DNA from: SZUA-36 sp964650905
GTDB taxonomy: Bacteria; Pseudomonadota; Gammaproteobacteria; Xanthomonadales; SZUA-36
Assembly (NCBI GenBank): GCA_964650905.1
Contig: CAZYVH010000092.1
Location: 1 to 11,439 of the forward strand
DNA length: 11,439 nt
Direction: 5' to 3'
Shown: positions 1 through 6,809 of the stretch, piece by piece
How positions within the stretch are numbered: the first letter of the stretch is position 1
Layout of the letters: every line of letters starts with the position of its first letter
Program-made: the position numbers and the translations under genes
The notes under the pieces: model-generated
The model's database searches: none
Told to the model about the DNA's origin: nothing
What the model saw: only the letters and a program-made list of their open reading frames with translations

Positions 1-1515
1 TAGCCTGATCCAGGCCGATTTTGTCTGTGTATAACTCCTGAGGCTTTCCATACATTTATCGCGTGCGTGGCCGGATTGTTTGTAGCCGCCGAACGGCTGG
101 GTCATATCGCCGTCCTCGTAATTGTTGACCCACACGACACCGGCCTCGATGTCCTTGATCAGGCGGAACGCGCGGTTGATATCGCTGGTCCAGATGCCTG
201 ATGCGAGGCCATAAATAGAGTCATTGGCAATCTCGATGGCTTGGTCAGCGCCGTCAAACGGAATCACACTGGCCACGGGCCCGAAAATCTCGTTGCGTGC
301 GATCAGCATGTCATTGCGCACGTTTCCAAACAGGGTTGGATTCACATAGGCACCGTCCTTAAGACCATCCGGTGTGTCGCCGCCAAAATGCAGCGTGGCA
401 CCTTCCCGCTTGCCGGATTCGATCATGCCCAGCACGCGTTGTTGTGATTCACAATCCACCAGTGGTCCCAGATTGGTGGACGGGTCCAGTGGTTCTCCGG
501 CCACGAAAGCGTGCTGACCCTGGGCGATGAAGCGTTCAATAAATTCATCGTAAATCGGTCTGTCCACCAGCAGGCGTGAACCGGCGCTGCAAACCTCGCC
601 CATGTTGGAAAAAATTCCCTCGACGGCCGAGTTGACGGCGTGTTCCAGGTCGGGCAGATCAGCCATGAAGATTTGCGGCGATTTGCCACCGCACTCCAAC
701 CCGACCCGTTTCATATTCGATTGCCCCGCGTACTGCATGATCAGCTTGCCGACCACGGTGGAGCCGGTGAAGCTGATCTTGGCGACATCATCGTGCAGCG
801 CCAAAGCTTTGCCGGCGGTCTCACCGTAACCGTTGACCACGTTAAATACACCGGCCGGCCCACCGGCTTCCATGAATAACTCGGCCAGCCGGATCGCGCT
901 CAGGGGTGATTGTTCAGCGGGTTTCAAAACCACGCTGTTACCGGTTGCCAGTGCCGGAGCTATTTTCCAGGTTTCCATCAGCAGTGGGTAGTTCCACGGT
1001 GAGATACAGCCGACCACACCCAGCGGTTCACGCAGGATCATGTGTACGGCGTCATCATCGGTGTTGGTCACCGTGCCCTCGAGCTTGTCGATACCCTCGG
1101 TCAGGAACTGGATGGTTTCGATGACCGAAGGCAGGTCAATACTGACCATGTCGGCGATCGGTTTGCCCATGTCCAGAGTATCCAGCACCGCCAGTTCACC
1201 GGCATGCTCATCGATCAGCCTGGTGAAACGATAGAGGATATCCATACGCTCCCGCGGAGCCATCTTCGACCAGACGCCCGAGCGGTAAGCGCGCTTTGCC
1301 GCACTGACCGCCAGGTCGATATCGGCCGGCATGCCCTCTGACATCTGTGCCAGGGTTTCCCCGTTGCGTGGATTGACGGTTGCGAAACGCCCGCCGGCGA
1401 TGGCGTCAACGTGTTTGCCGTCGATAAACAGGCGGGTTTCAAGACGCTGGCTGACATCCGCTGCCAGCGTCTGCCATTGTTTCAGGTCAAACTGTTCGAG
1501 TTTAGCCAGGTTCAT
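1..1515 (-). CDS. NAD(P)-dependent aldehyde dehydrogenase, PuuC-like (3' end cut by window edge)
   Basis: This is a cytoplasmic enzyme that would oxidise an aldehyde, here probably an amino-aldehyde or semialdehyde, to the acid with NAD(P)+. The reading frame is open from the ATG at 1515 to base 1 (505 codons). The last visible residues, TKSAWIRL, resemble the usual family C-terminus, so only a few residues are missing. Visible family motifs are SPWNYP with Asn175, FTGST at 249-253 (cofactor loop), LECGGKSP with general base Glu274, and GEVCSAGSR with catalytic Cys309. The 35-residue Glu-Cys spacing is normal. The ECGGKSP and EVCSAGSR wording is closest, from memory, to gamma-glutamyl-aminobutyraldehyde dehydrogenases (PuuC/AldH) and betaine-aldehyde dehydrogenase relatives. 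A GGAG Shine-Dalgarno (1523-1526) lies 7 bases before the ATG. It is the last visible gene of the leftward unit, 16 bases after the GcvT-like gene. Family assignment is secure; the substrate is not. Confidence 0.95.
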   Translation of the reverse strand, partial: MNLAKLEQFDLKQWQTLAADVSQRLETRLFIDGKHVDAIAGGRFATVNPRNGETLAQMSEGMPADIDLAVSAAKRAYRSGVWSKMAPRERMDILYRFTRLIDEHAGELAVLDTLDMGKPIADMVSIDLPSVIETIQFLTEGIDKLEGTVTNTDDDAVHMILREPLGVVGCISPWNYPLLMETWKIAPALATGNSVVLKPAEQSPLSAIRLAELFMEAGGPAGVFNVVNGYGETAGKALALHDDVAKISFTGSTVVGKLIMQYAGQSNMKRVGLECGGKSPQIFMADLPDLEHAVNSAVEGIFSNMGEVCSAGSRLLVDRPIYDEFIERFIAQGQHAFVAGEPLDPSTNLGPLVDCESQQRVLGMIESGKREGATLHFGGDTPDGLKDGAYVNPTLFGNVRNDMLIARNEIFGPVASVIPFDGADQAIEIANDSIYGLASGIWTSDINRAFRLIKDIEAGVVWVNNYEDGDMTQPFGGYKQSGHARDKCMESLRSYTQTKSAWIRL

Positions 1516-1531
1516 TTTCTCACTCCGATTG

Positions 1532-2734
1532 TCAGTAATCCGCCGGCGGTGTCTGGCGTCTTCGTGGTGGTTCGAAAAAGACACCGTCGATGACCCGGGC
1601 CTGCGCCATGACGCGGCTCCATTTCAGCTCGCGCTGGTAATAGATTTCCACCTCGAATGTGTCACCGGGATTGCCATATGGCGCTTCCACCGAAGCCAGT
1701 GCGATATTGGCCTTTGCCGAGGGTGACCACATCGCCGAGGTGACTGCACCAACAACTTTTTTGCCTTTAAAAACGAAGGCGTCGTTGGCCGGCTTGTTAC
1801 CTTCTATATCCAGTTTGGCCAGGTGGTAACGCGGGCCTTTTTCGCGTTCTGCCAGCAAGGCCCGGCGGCCGTTGAACACCGGCTTGTTAAAGTCCACCAG
1901 CCAGCCGAGACCCAGCTCAAAGGGCGAGCGTGTGTGCGTGGCGCGTACGGTCTCGTGCGCTGGCATGAAATCGACACCGGCCTGGATGAAGCCGGCCTCG
2001 ATCCTCAGCAAGCCCAGCGCTTCCTCGCCGATGGGTCTGATGCCATGCACTTCACCCGCTTCGAACAGACGGTCCCAGAGTACTTCTGCGTGGTCCGGGT
2101 CAATCCACAGCTCATAACCCAAATCGCCGGTAAAGCCGGTACGCGAGACCATCAATTCACTACCTTCGAATGGAAAGTGCGCCAGACCGAACGGCTTCAT
2201 ATTTTCGATCCCGGCCAGACCCATTCTTTTCAGTGTTGCACAGGATGTCGGCCCCTGTAGCGCCAGTGCGGCGACCTCGTGGGTGTCTTCAACAACATTG
2301 ACATCAAAGCCAAAGGTGTTCGTCATCAGCCAGTCGAAATGGCGTTCCTGTGAACACAGCCGGTAATCAGCTTCACGCAGGTGAAAAATGGTGCCGTCAT
2401 CAATGACGCGGCCGTCATCGGCGCACCAGACCGTATAGCCAACCCGCCCCGGTCGAATCTTGCTGACTTCACGTGGCACCAGGCGGTTCAGGTAGGCGAG
2501 TGCATCCGGGCCGGTTATACGGTGTTTGACCATCGCTGTCAGGTCAAACACACCACAGGCGTTACGGCAGGCAAAATATTCCAGCGTCGCATCGAAGTAA
2601 GCGGTTGCTGACAGGTAGTCACCCCAGCGGGACCACTGCCGGAGTTTGTTCAGCGGTTTGGTACGCGAATGAAACGGACTCGGGAAGACATTGGTTTTGA
2701 AATGGTCCCTGGCGGTTAATGCAGCAGTTTTCAT
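1532..2734 (-). CDS. GcvT-like aminomethyltransferase / folate-dependent demethylase
   Basis: The protein has 400 residues and belongs to the family of the glycine-cleavage T-protein, DmdA and the C-terminal domains of dimethylglycine and sarcosine dehydrogenases. These proteins transfer a one-carbon unit from an amine or sulfonium substrate to tetrahydrofolate. Visible landmarks are CGVFDLTAMVK (60-70), GRVIDDG with the conserved acidic pair Asp112-Asp113, LALQGP (157-162), SRTGFTGDLGYELW (197-210), LLRIEAGF (242-249), and a C-terminal GcvT_C-type region (GAVTSAMWSPSAK and following). The Asn-rich stretch usual after the DD loop in true T-proteins appears here as LCSQE (126-130), so it is probably not a glycine-cleavage T-protein. 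No gcvH or gcvP is nearby. The ATG overlaps the stop of the upstream FAD enzyme gene as ATGA, and a GGAGGA Shine-Dalgarno (2741-2746) sits 6 bases ahead. A role in N-demethylation with the FAD enzymes is inferred. Confidence 0.9.
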   Translation of the reverse strand: MKTAALTARDHFKTNVFPSPFHSRTKPLNKLRQWSRWGDYLSATAYFDATLEYFACRNACGVFDLTAMVKHRITGPDALAYLNRLVPREVSKIRPGRVGYTVWCADDGRVIDDGTIFHLREADYRLCSQERHFDWLMTNTFGFDVNVVEDTHEVAALALQGPTSCATLKRMGLAGIENMKPFGLAHFPFEGSELMVSRTGFTGDLGYELWIDPDHAEVLWDRLFEAGEVHGIRPIGEEALGLLRIEAGFIQAGVDFMPAHETVRATHTRSPFELGLGWLVDFNKPVFNGRRALLAEREKGPRYHLAKLDIEGNKPANDAFVFKGKKVVGAVTSAMWSPSAKANIALASVEAPYGNPGDTFEVEIYYQRELKWSRVMAQARVIDGVFFEPPRRRQTPPADY

Positions 2735-4278
2735 GGGCGATCCTCCAATATGGCCCTGGCGGCATTATGCCCGGCACTGCCCATCACGCCGCCACCCGGA
2801 TGACAACCTGCACCGCACAGGTACAGACCGTCCACGGGCGCCGCGTAACGCGCCGCTCCGGGTACCGGTCTCATCATCAGGAACTGGTCGAGCGCCAGTT
2901 CACCGTGGTGCCAGTGGCCACCTTCGATACGAAATTCACGTTCGATATCTGCAGGTGTCAATAATTCAGTATGCAGGATTTGTTGGCGAATGCCCGGTGC
3001 ATATTTTTCAATCAGGTCGATGACTTTTTGGGTGAAGGATTCCCTGGCGTTACTCCAGCCCGCTTTCAGTGCATAGGGTGTGTACTGCACGATCGCAGAG
3101 AGGACGTGCTGACCGGCCGGGGCGAGCGAATCATCGTGCACGCTCGGGATGCTGATTTCTGCCACCGGGTGGCTCGAATGTTCACCATATTTTGCATGGT
3201 TGAAGGCGCGTTCGACATATTCAACATCCGGTGCAATTACCAGGCGCTCACCACCAAGTTGTTCATCCAGCCCGGTGAATTTTGGCACGCCGCTGAGCGC
3301 CAGGTGCAATTTGGACGCGTTGCCGCGTATACGTATGTTCTTAATTTTGCGGACAAAACCGGCTTCCAGGTGACGCGCACCCAGCAGCTTGAAAAACGTG
3401 GTCTTGGGGTCGGCATTGGAAACCACACAGTCCGCCAGAATTTTCTCGCCGTCTTCGAGTTCCACACCCTGTACCCGGCCGGCTTCCATCAGGATGTGTG
3501 CCACCGGTGTGTTTGTGCGGATCTGCACACCCTGATCGCGCGCGGCAGACGCAATTGAGTCGATGACCGCACCCATACCACCCCTGGCGATACCGATGCC
3601 ATCGCTGCCACCCAGGCGATGCAATGCGCAGAACACACTGTTATTGGAACGCGGGCCGAGAAATGTACCCAGCACACCGTCGAGACTCAGCGCGCCCTTG
3701 AGTAGCGGGTGTTCAAAATTCTCTTTCAGGACATCATACATATTGATCCCGCCGATACGCAGGAATTCACGCATGTCCACCTTGCCCATGGTGCGGATGT
3801 TCCAGCCGATCTTCACCAGGCTGAGCAGGTCCTTGCGGTCATGGGTCCTGATTCTGGGTGGCGGTTGTTGATGCATGGCTGTGAAGATGCCAGCGAAACG
3901 GTGCATAAAACGGTGATACTCAACCATTGCCTGCCGGTCTGTATCGGAAACACCTGCCCCTGAGAGGTGTTCACCGGAAATGGTCAGGTGTTTGCCGTCT
4001 TCTGCCAGCGCAACGGTGCTCATGTTGCGCCTGGCCATGGTCAGCCCCTGGCTTTCCAGGTTCAGGTCCTTACGGATACCCGCATCCAGCAGGTGCAGCA
4101 AATGTGCACCTGCCGATACTTTAAAGCCGGGTGCAAATTCACGTGTCACCGCCGCGCCACCGACCTGGTTGGCGGCTTCAAGCACGGTGACGTTCCGGCC
4201 AGCCCTGGCCAGATAAAACGCGCAGACAAGGCCGTTATGACCGCCGCCGATAATGATGGTGCTGTTATTATCAGTCAT
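2731..4278 (-). CDS. FAD-dependent oxidoreductase, phytoene desaturase/PYROXD2 type (second copy)
   Basis: This 515-residue flavoprotein has an N-terminal dinucleotide-binding fold, with GGGHNGL at 11-17 and an acidic Glu after the second strand (TVLEAANQVGGAA). It has an internal IARGGMGA motif and a C-terminal FAD-closing segment, GLYLCGAGCHPGGGV (from about 484). These place it in the NAD(P)/FAD amine-oxidoreductase superfamily, in the branch holding CrtI-type desaturases and mitochondrial PYROXD2. No signal peptide is seen. The start at 4278 is preferred over the farther in-frame start at 4332 for three reasons: it places the Rossmann strand right at the N-terminus, it follows a GGAGGG Shine-Dalgarno (4287-4292) by 8 bases, and it gives an 8-base ATGACTGA overlap with the preceding gene. 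It is clearly a paralogue of that preceding gene. The reaction is unknown; oxidation of a C-N or C-C bond of an amine substrate is the contextual guess. Confidence 0.9.
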   Translation of the reverse strand: MTDNNSTIIIGGGHNGLVCAFYLARAGRNVTVLEAANQVGGAAVTREFAPGFKVSAGAHLLHLLDAGIRKDLNLESQGLTMARRNMSTVALAEDGKHLTISGEHLSGAGVSDTDRQAMVEYHRFMHRFAGIFTAMHQQPPPRIRTHDRKDLLSLVKIGWNIRTMGKVDMREFLRIGGINMYDVLKENFEHPLLKGALSLDGVLGTFLGPRSNNSVFCALHRLGGSDGIGIARGGMGAVIDSIASAARDQGVQIRTNTPVAHILMEAGRVQGVELEDGEKILADCVVSNADPKTTFFKLLGARHLEAGFVRKIKNIRIRGNASKLHLALSGVPKFTGLDEQLGGERLVIAPDVEYVERAFNHAKYGEHSSHPVAEISIPSVHDDSLAPAGQHVLSAIVQYTPYALKAGWSNARESFTQKVIDLIEKYAPGIRQQILHTELLTPADIEREFRIEGGHWHHGELALDQFLMMRPVPGAARYAAPVDGLYLCGAGCHPGGGVMGSAGHNAARAILEDRP

Positions 4279-5887
4279 CGAGCCAGCCCTCCGGTACCGT
4301 GTTGGGTTTGCGCAGATCGCGCAGGATTTCACGTGCGGCGTTGGCGCCCGGCGCAGCCATCACACCGCCACCGGGGTGGGTTGATGAGCCGCACATATAA
4401 AGACCCTTGGCCGGTCCCCGGTGTTGTGCGTAACCGGGAATAGGGCGGTTGAACAGTAACTGGTCCATGGTCAGTTCACCCTGGAAAATATTACCTGCGG
4501 TGAGACCCACCTCGTTTTCCAGCTCTCTCGGTGTACGTATTTCCACGTTCAGGATCAGGTTTTTAAAACCCGGTGCGTAATTTTCGATCTGGTTGATGAC
4601 GGTTTGACCAAACTGGTCACGGTCTTCGTCGGTCCAGTCCCGGCCATGAATTTTGGGTGGTGTATATTGTACAAATACGGACATGAAGTGCTTACCCGGT
4701 GGCGCCATGGTTGGATCGGTCATGGACGGGAGCAGCATGTCGATGTACGGGTCCTGTGACCAGGTACCATTTTTCCAGTCATCGTAGGCACGCTCCAGAC
4801 GTTCCACCGAATCGACCAGATGCATGTCACCATAAACCGGTTCGGGGTTGTCGCGCATCGCGGTGAATTGGGGTAAACCGTCCAGTGCGATATTGAGTTT
4901 GCCGGAAGAGCCGCGAATCTTGAAATTCCTGACCTTTTTGAGAAACTCCGGTTGCAGATCTTTCGGGTCCATGCATTCCAGGAAGGTGCGTGGGAATGTC
5001 ATGTTTGAGACGACGACATCGGCGTAATATTCATTGCCGTTCTCAAGCGCAACGCCGGTCGTTTTGCCGTTCCTGACGAGGATCTGCTCAACACCTGATC
5101 CTTTCATGAGTTCACCACCGTTGTCCTCAAAGCAGTCCGCCATGGCCCGCGCGATCGCACCCATACCGCCACGCGCAAAGCCCCAGGCCCCCGGACTGCC
5201 ATCGACTCCACCCATGGCGTGGTGCAACAATACATAGGCAGTACCCGGTGACATCACACCCATCGCTGAACCAATAATACCGCTACCGCAGATGGAGGCC
5301 TTGAGTAACGGGCTCTCGAAATATTCATCGACAAACTCTGAGATACTCATGGTGTAAAAACGCAGCATGTCGTAAATGACGTCCTCACCCAGTTTCAGCG
5401 CTTCTTTGCCCATATAGAGCATCTCCCTGAGGTCATGTGCTTTGAACGAGGTTGGATCGGGCGCGGTGCGCAGCAGGAATTTACGGATATAGCGGCACTG
5501 GCGCATGATATCGCGGTCAAAACGGACCGCCGCATCGGCATCGCGGTGGCTGTGGCGCTGCAATTCGCGTCGTGAGACATCGTGGTCGATGTAAGAGGCC
5601 ATGTAGTCACCGTTTTCCGCCAGGGTGACCGCGCCGCCGTAGGGAACGATCTGCAGACCGTACTTTGCCAGGTTCAGCGAGCGGAAAACTTCCGGGCGCA
5701 GCAGGCTGCATACATAGGAGCAGTTTGAATAAATCCAGTCTTCATAAAGATTTAAGCTGACGGTCGCACCACCGATAAATTCATTTTTCTCGACGACCAG
5801 GACATCCAGACCCGCCTTGGCCAGATAGGCGGCATTGGTCAGGCCGTTGTGGCCGGCGCCGATCACGATTGCATCATATTTTTTCAA
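4271..5887 (-). CDS. FAD-dependent oxidoreductase, phytoene desaturase/PYROXD2 type (first copy)
   Basis: This protein of 538 residues is the first gene of the leftward unit. The N-terminus YDAIVIGAGHNGL (4-16) is a classic FAD Rossmann motif, followed by VVEKNEFIGGAT. A FARGGMGAIARAMA stretch lies mid-protein, and GLYMCGSSTHPGGGV (from about 495) is the C-terminal FAD-contacting segment. Length and motif order match PYROXD2-like oxidoreductases, which are usually annotated as phytoene dehydrogenases. No other carotenoid gene is present, so a pigment role is unlikely. The start codon is TTG (5887-5885). It is favoured because GGGAG (5896-5900) lies 8 bases upstream and because the Rossmann strand begins immediately after it. 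The stop overlaps the next gene by 8 bases, which suggests translational coupling and possibly a two-subunit enzyme. The chemistry is not deducible from sequence alone. Confidence 0.92.
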   Translation of the reverse strand: MKKYDAIVIGAGHNGLTNAAYLAKAGLDVLVVEKNEFIGGATVSLNLYEDWIYSNCSYVCSLLRPEVFRSLNLAKYGLQIVPYGGAVTLAENGDYMASYIDHDVSRRELQRHSHRDADAAVRFDRDIMRQCRYIRKFLLRTAPDPTSFKAHDLREMLYMGKEALKLGEDVIYDMLRFYTMSISEFVDEYFESPLLKASICGSGIIGSAMGVMSPGTAYVLLHHAMGGVDGSPGAWGFARGGMGAIARAMADCFEDNGGELMKGSGVEQILVRNGKTTGVALENGNEYYADVVVSNMTFPRTFLECMDPKDLQPEFLKKVRNFKIRGSSGKLNIALDGLPQFTAMRDNPEPVYGDMHLVDSVERLERAYDDWKNGTWSQDPYIDMLLPSMTDPTMAPPGKHFMSVFVQYTPPKIHGRDWTDEDRDQFGQTVINQIENYAPGFKNLILNVEIRTPRELENEVGLTAGNIFQGELTMDQLLFNRPIPGYAQHRGPAKGLYMCGSSTHPGGGVMAAPGANAAREILRDLRKPNTVPEGWLDD

Positions 5888-6068
5888 TGCTTTGACTCCC
5901 GGTGTTTGGTTTTTATGTCTGCCAGTTTGCTTTTCGTCCGCATCCCACGATACCGCATTGCAAAGACCGTGGTTACCTGGAGCATGGCAGTGTGCGGCAG
6001 ACTGCTTTTGCCCCGCTGGGTGTTGATATTGGCATAGGTTCTCACAACCCGCACTCCCTGTCTACACT
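5888..6068 (-). other. Leader (5' UTR) of the leftward unit, about 180 bases
   Basis: If the predicted leftward promoter is right, transcription begins near 6068 and leaves an untranslated leader of about 180 bases before the TTG at 5887. I recognise no known riboswitch fold. It contains a 33-codon open frame (5985 to 5884, starting MLQVTTVFAM, rich in Lys and Arg). Its TGA overlaps the TTG start as TTGA, but it has no convincing ribosome site. A weak 5-base stem (GCAGT/ACTGC, 5987-6005) is also present. Confidence 0.35.
5895..5900 (-). promoter_or_regulatory. Shine-Dalgarno deciding a TTG start
   Basis: Read leftward this is GGGAGT. Its GGGAG core lies 8 bases before the TTG at 5887-5885. 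No in-frame ATG gives a better N-terminus, so this site supports the TTG initiation of the first FAD oxidoreductase. Confidence 0.6.
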
Positions 6069-6088
6069 GAATGAATAATCATTCATTC
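6069..6088. promoter_or_regulatory. Perfect inverted repeat, probable operator of the BetI-like repressor
   Basis: The arms GAATGAAT and ATTCATTC are exact reverse complements separated by AATC, giving a 20-base palindrome of the size TetR-family dimers bind. It covers the -10 box and part of the spacer of the leftward promoter and ends one base before the -35 box of the rightward promoter. One dimer could therefore repress the catabolic unit and also autoregulate the regulator-transporter unit. The repeat is seen directly. Binding by the adjacent regulator is inferred from position and family habit. Confidence 0.7.
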
Positions 6089-6102
6089 GTTGAAATTGCC
6101 AA
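6075..6102 (-). promoter_or_regulatory. Leftward sigma-70 promoter for the catabolic unit
   Basis: Read leftward, TTGGCA (6102-6097, five of six consensus bases) is followed after 16 bases by GATTAT (6080-6075, four of six). The -10 box lies inside the inverted repeat, the arrangement expected for a repressed promoter. This is a consensus match by eye; no transcription start is known. Confidence 0.5.
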
Positions 6103-6118
6103 GCTTAGTATATATGCT
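6090..6118 (+). promoter_or_regulatory. Rightward sigma-70 promoter for the regulator-transporter unit
   Basis: TTGAAA (6090-6095, five of six) and TATGCT (6113-6118, four of six) are separated by 17 bases, giving a leader of roughly 40 bases before the TTG at 6168. An alternative -10 box, TAGTAT (6106-6111), pairs less well. Its -35 box starts just right of the inverted repeat and overlaps the region of the leftward -35, so the two promoters may compete. Confidence 0.45.
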
Positions 6119-6156
6119 GATCTGGTGATCGCCCGTAACGACCGCCATTGATTGAC

Positions 6157-6161
6157 AGGAA
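6157..6161 (+). promoter_or_regulatory. Shine-Dalgarno deciding the regulator TTG start
   Basis: AGGAA lies 6 bases before the TTG at 6168-6170. The first in-frame ATG falls inside the helix-turn-helix (Met42), so it cannot be the true start. This supports TTG initiation. Confidence 0.55.
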
Positions 6162-6167
6162 CCCCGT

Positions 6168-6809
6168 TTGAATCAGTTAGCAGAAAAAAACCGACCAAAA
6201 CGCCGTACCGCACCCAAGGCGCAGCGAAAAAACCAGTTGATAAGAGCGACCATCCGTTCTATTGCCAAAAACGGTCTGTCGGTCACGACCATGGCAACGG
6301 TGTGCAAGGAAGCGGGTCTCAGCCAGGGCATTATCAATCTGCATTTTCAAAGCAAGGAACGTTTACTGGAAGAGACCCTGCGTTACGTCGTGGATGAATA
6401 CCGCGTCAAGTGGTGCAAGGCGCTTGAAGAGGTTGGGGAATCAGCGGCGGATAAACTTGGTGCACTGGTGGCTGTGGACTATGATAAAAACATCTGCCAG
6501 CCCAACAAGCTTGCGGTCTGGTTTGCATTTTGGGGCGAGAGCCGTTCACGGCCGACCTATCGCAAAATCTGCGCCGAGCGCGACCGCGAATACCATCAGG
6601 CCTTGACCGGTCTGTGTCAAACAATCATTGCAGAAGGTGGTTATACCAGCCACGCCGAATCGGTGGCCTATGGCCTCTCGGCAATGAGTGAAGGTTTGTG
6701 GCTGGACGTGTTACTCAGTCCAACTTATATGAACCCGCAACGTGCCTGCGAGATCAGTATGTCGTATCTGCATGCTGTTTTCCCTGCGCATTTCAAAGCC
6801 ATTACGTGA
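6168..6809 (+). CDS. TetR-family transcriptional repressor, BetI-like
   Basis: The 213-residue regulator has a basic N-terminal arm (NRPKRRTAPKAQRK), then a TetR helix-turn-helix at about 36-64 (TMATVCKEAGLSQGIINLHF, then SKERLLEET). The effector domain carries wording typical of BetI: AVWFAFWGES (116-125) and YGLSAMSEGLWLDVLLS (168-184). E. coli BetI is about 195 residues and derepresses choline/betaine genes when choline is present, so a cationic or quaternary amine effector is plausible here. The N-terminus is some 15 residues longer than BetI because the only well-placed start is the TTG at 6168. It is first in the rightward unit, and its stop overlaps the next start as TGATG. It probably binds the palindrome at 6069-6088 and controls both units. 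I do not call it betI because no choline oxidation genes are present. Confidence 0.92.
   Translation: MNQLAEKNRPKRRTAPKAQRKNQLIRATIRSIAKNGLSVTTMATVCKEAGLSQGIINLHFQSKERLLEETLRYVVDEYRVKWCKALEEVGESAADKLGALVAVDYDKNICQPNKLAVWFAFWGESRSRPTYRKICAERDREYHQALTGLCQTIIAEGGYTSHAESVAYGLSAMSEGLWLDVLLSPTYMNPQRACEISMSYLHAVFPAHFKAIT

Noticed and set aside
1532..2734. Glycine cleavage system T-protein
   Set aside because: No gcvH or gcvP accompanies it, and the sequence departs from classical T-proteins after the DD loop.
4279..4332. 18-residue N-terminal extension of the second FAD oxidoreductase (start at 4332)
   Set aside because: It adds residues before the Rossmann strand, lies inside the upstream coding region, and ignores the well-spaced GGAGGG site before the ATG at 4278.
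2731..5887. Carotenoid biosynthesis (phytoene desaturase) role for the FAD enzymes
   Set aside because: No phytoene synthase or other carotenoid gene is nearby, and the neighbours are amine transport and C1 metabolism genes. The label reflects only the superfamily.
5987..6009. Rightward hairpin GCAGT/ACTGC followed by TTTT as a terminator
   Set aside because: The stem is only five pairs, and there is no rightward gene upstream of it in the window to terminate.
5888..6068. Glycine or other known riboswitch in the leftward leader
   Set aside because: A GGGGCAAAAG stretch recalls glycine riboswitch wording, but the surrounding conserved core and pairing are absent.
6698..6808. Longer start for the binding protein within the regulator gene
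   Set aside because: The extra 37 residues are a shadow of the regulator frame and would bury the signal peptide.
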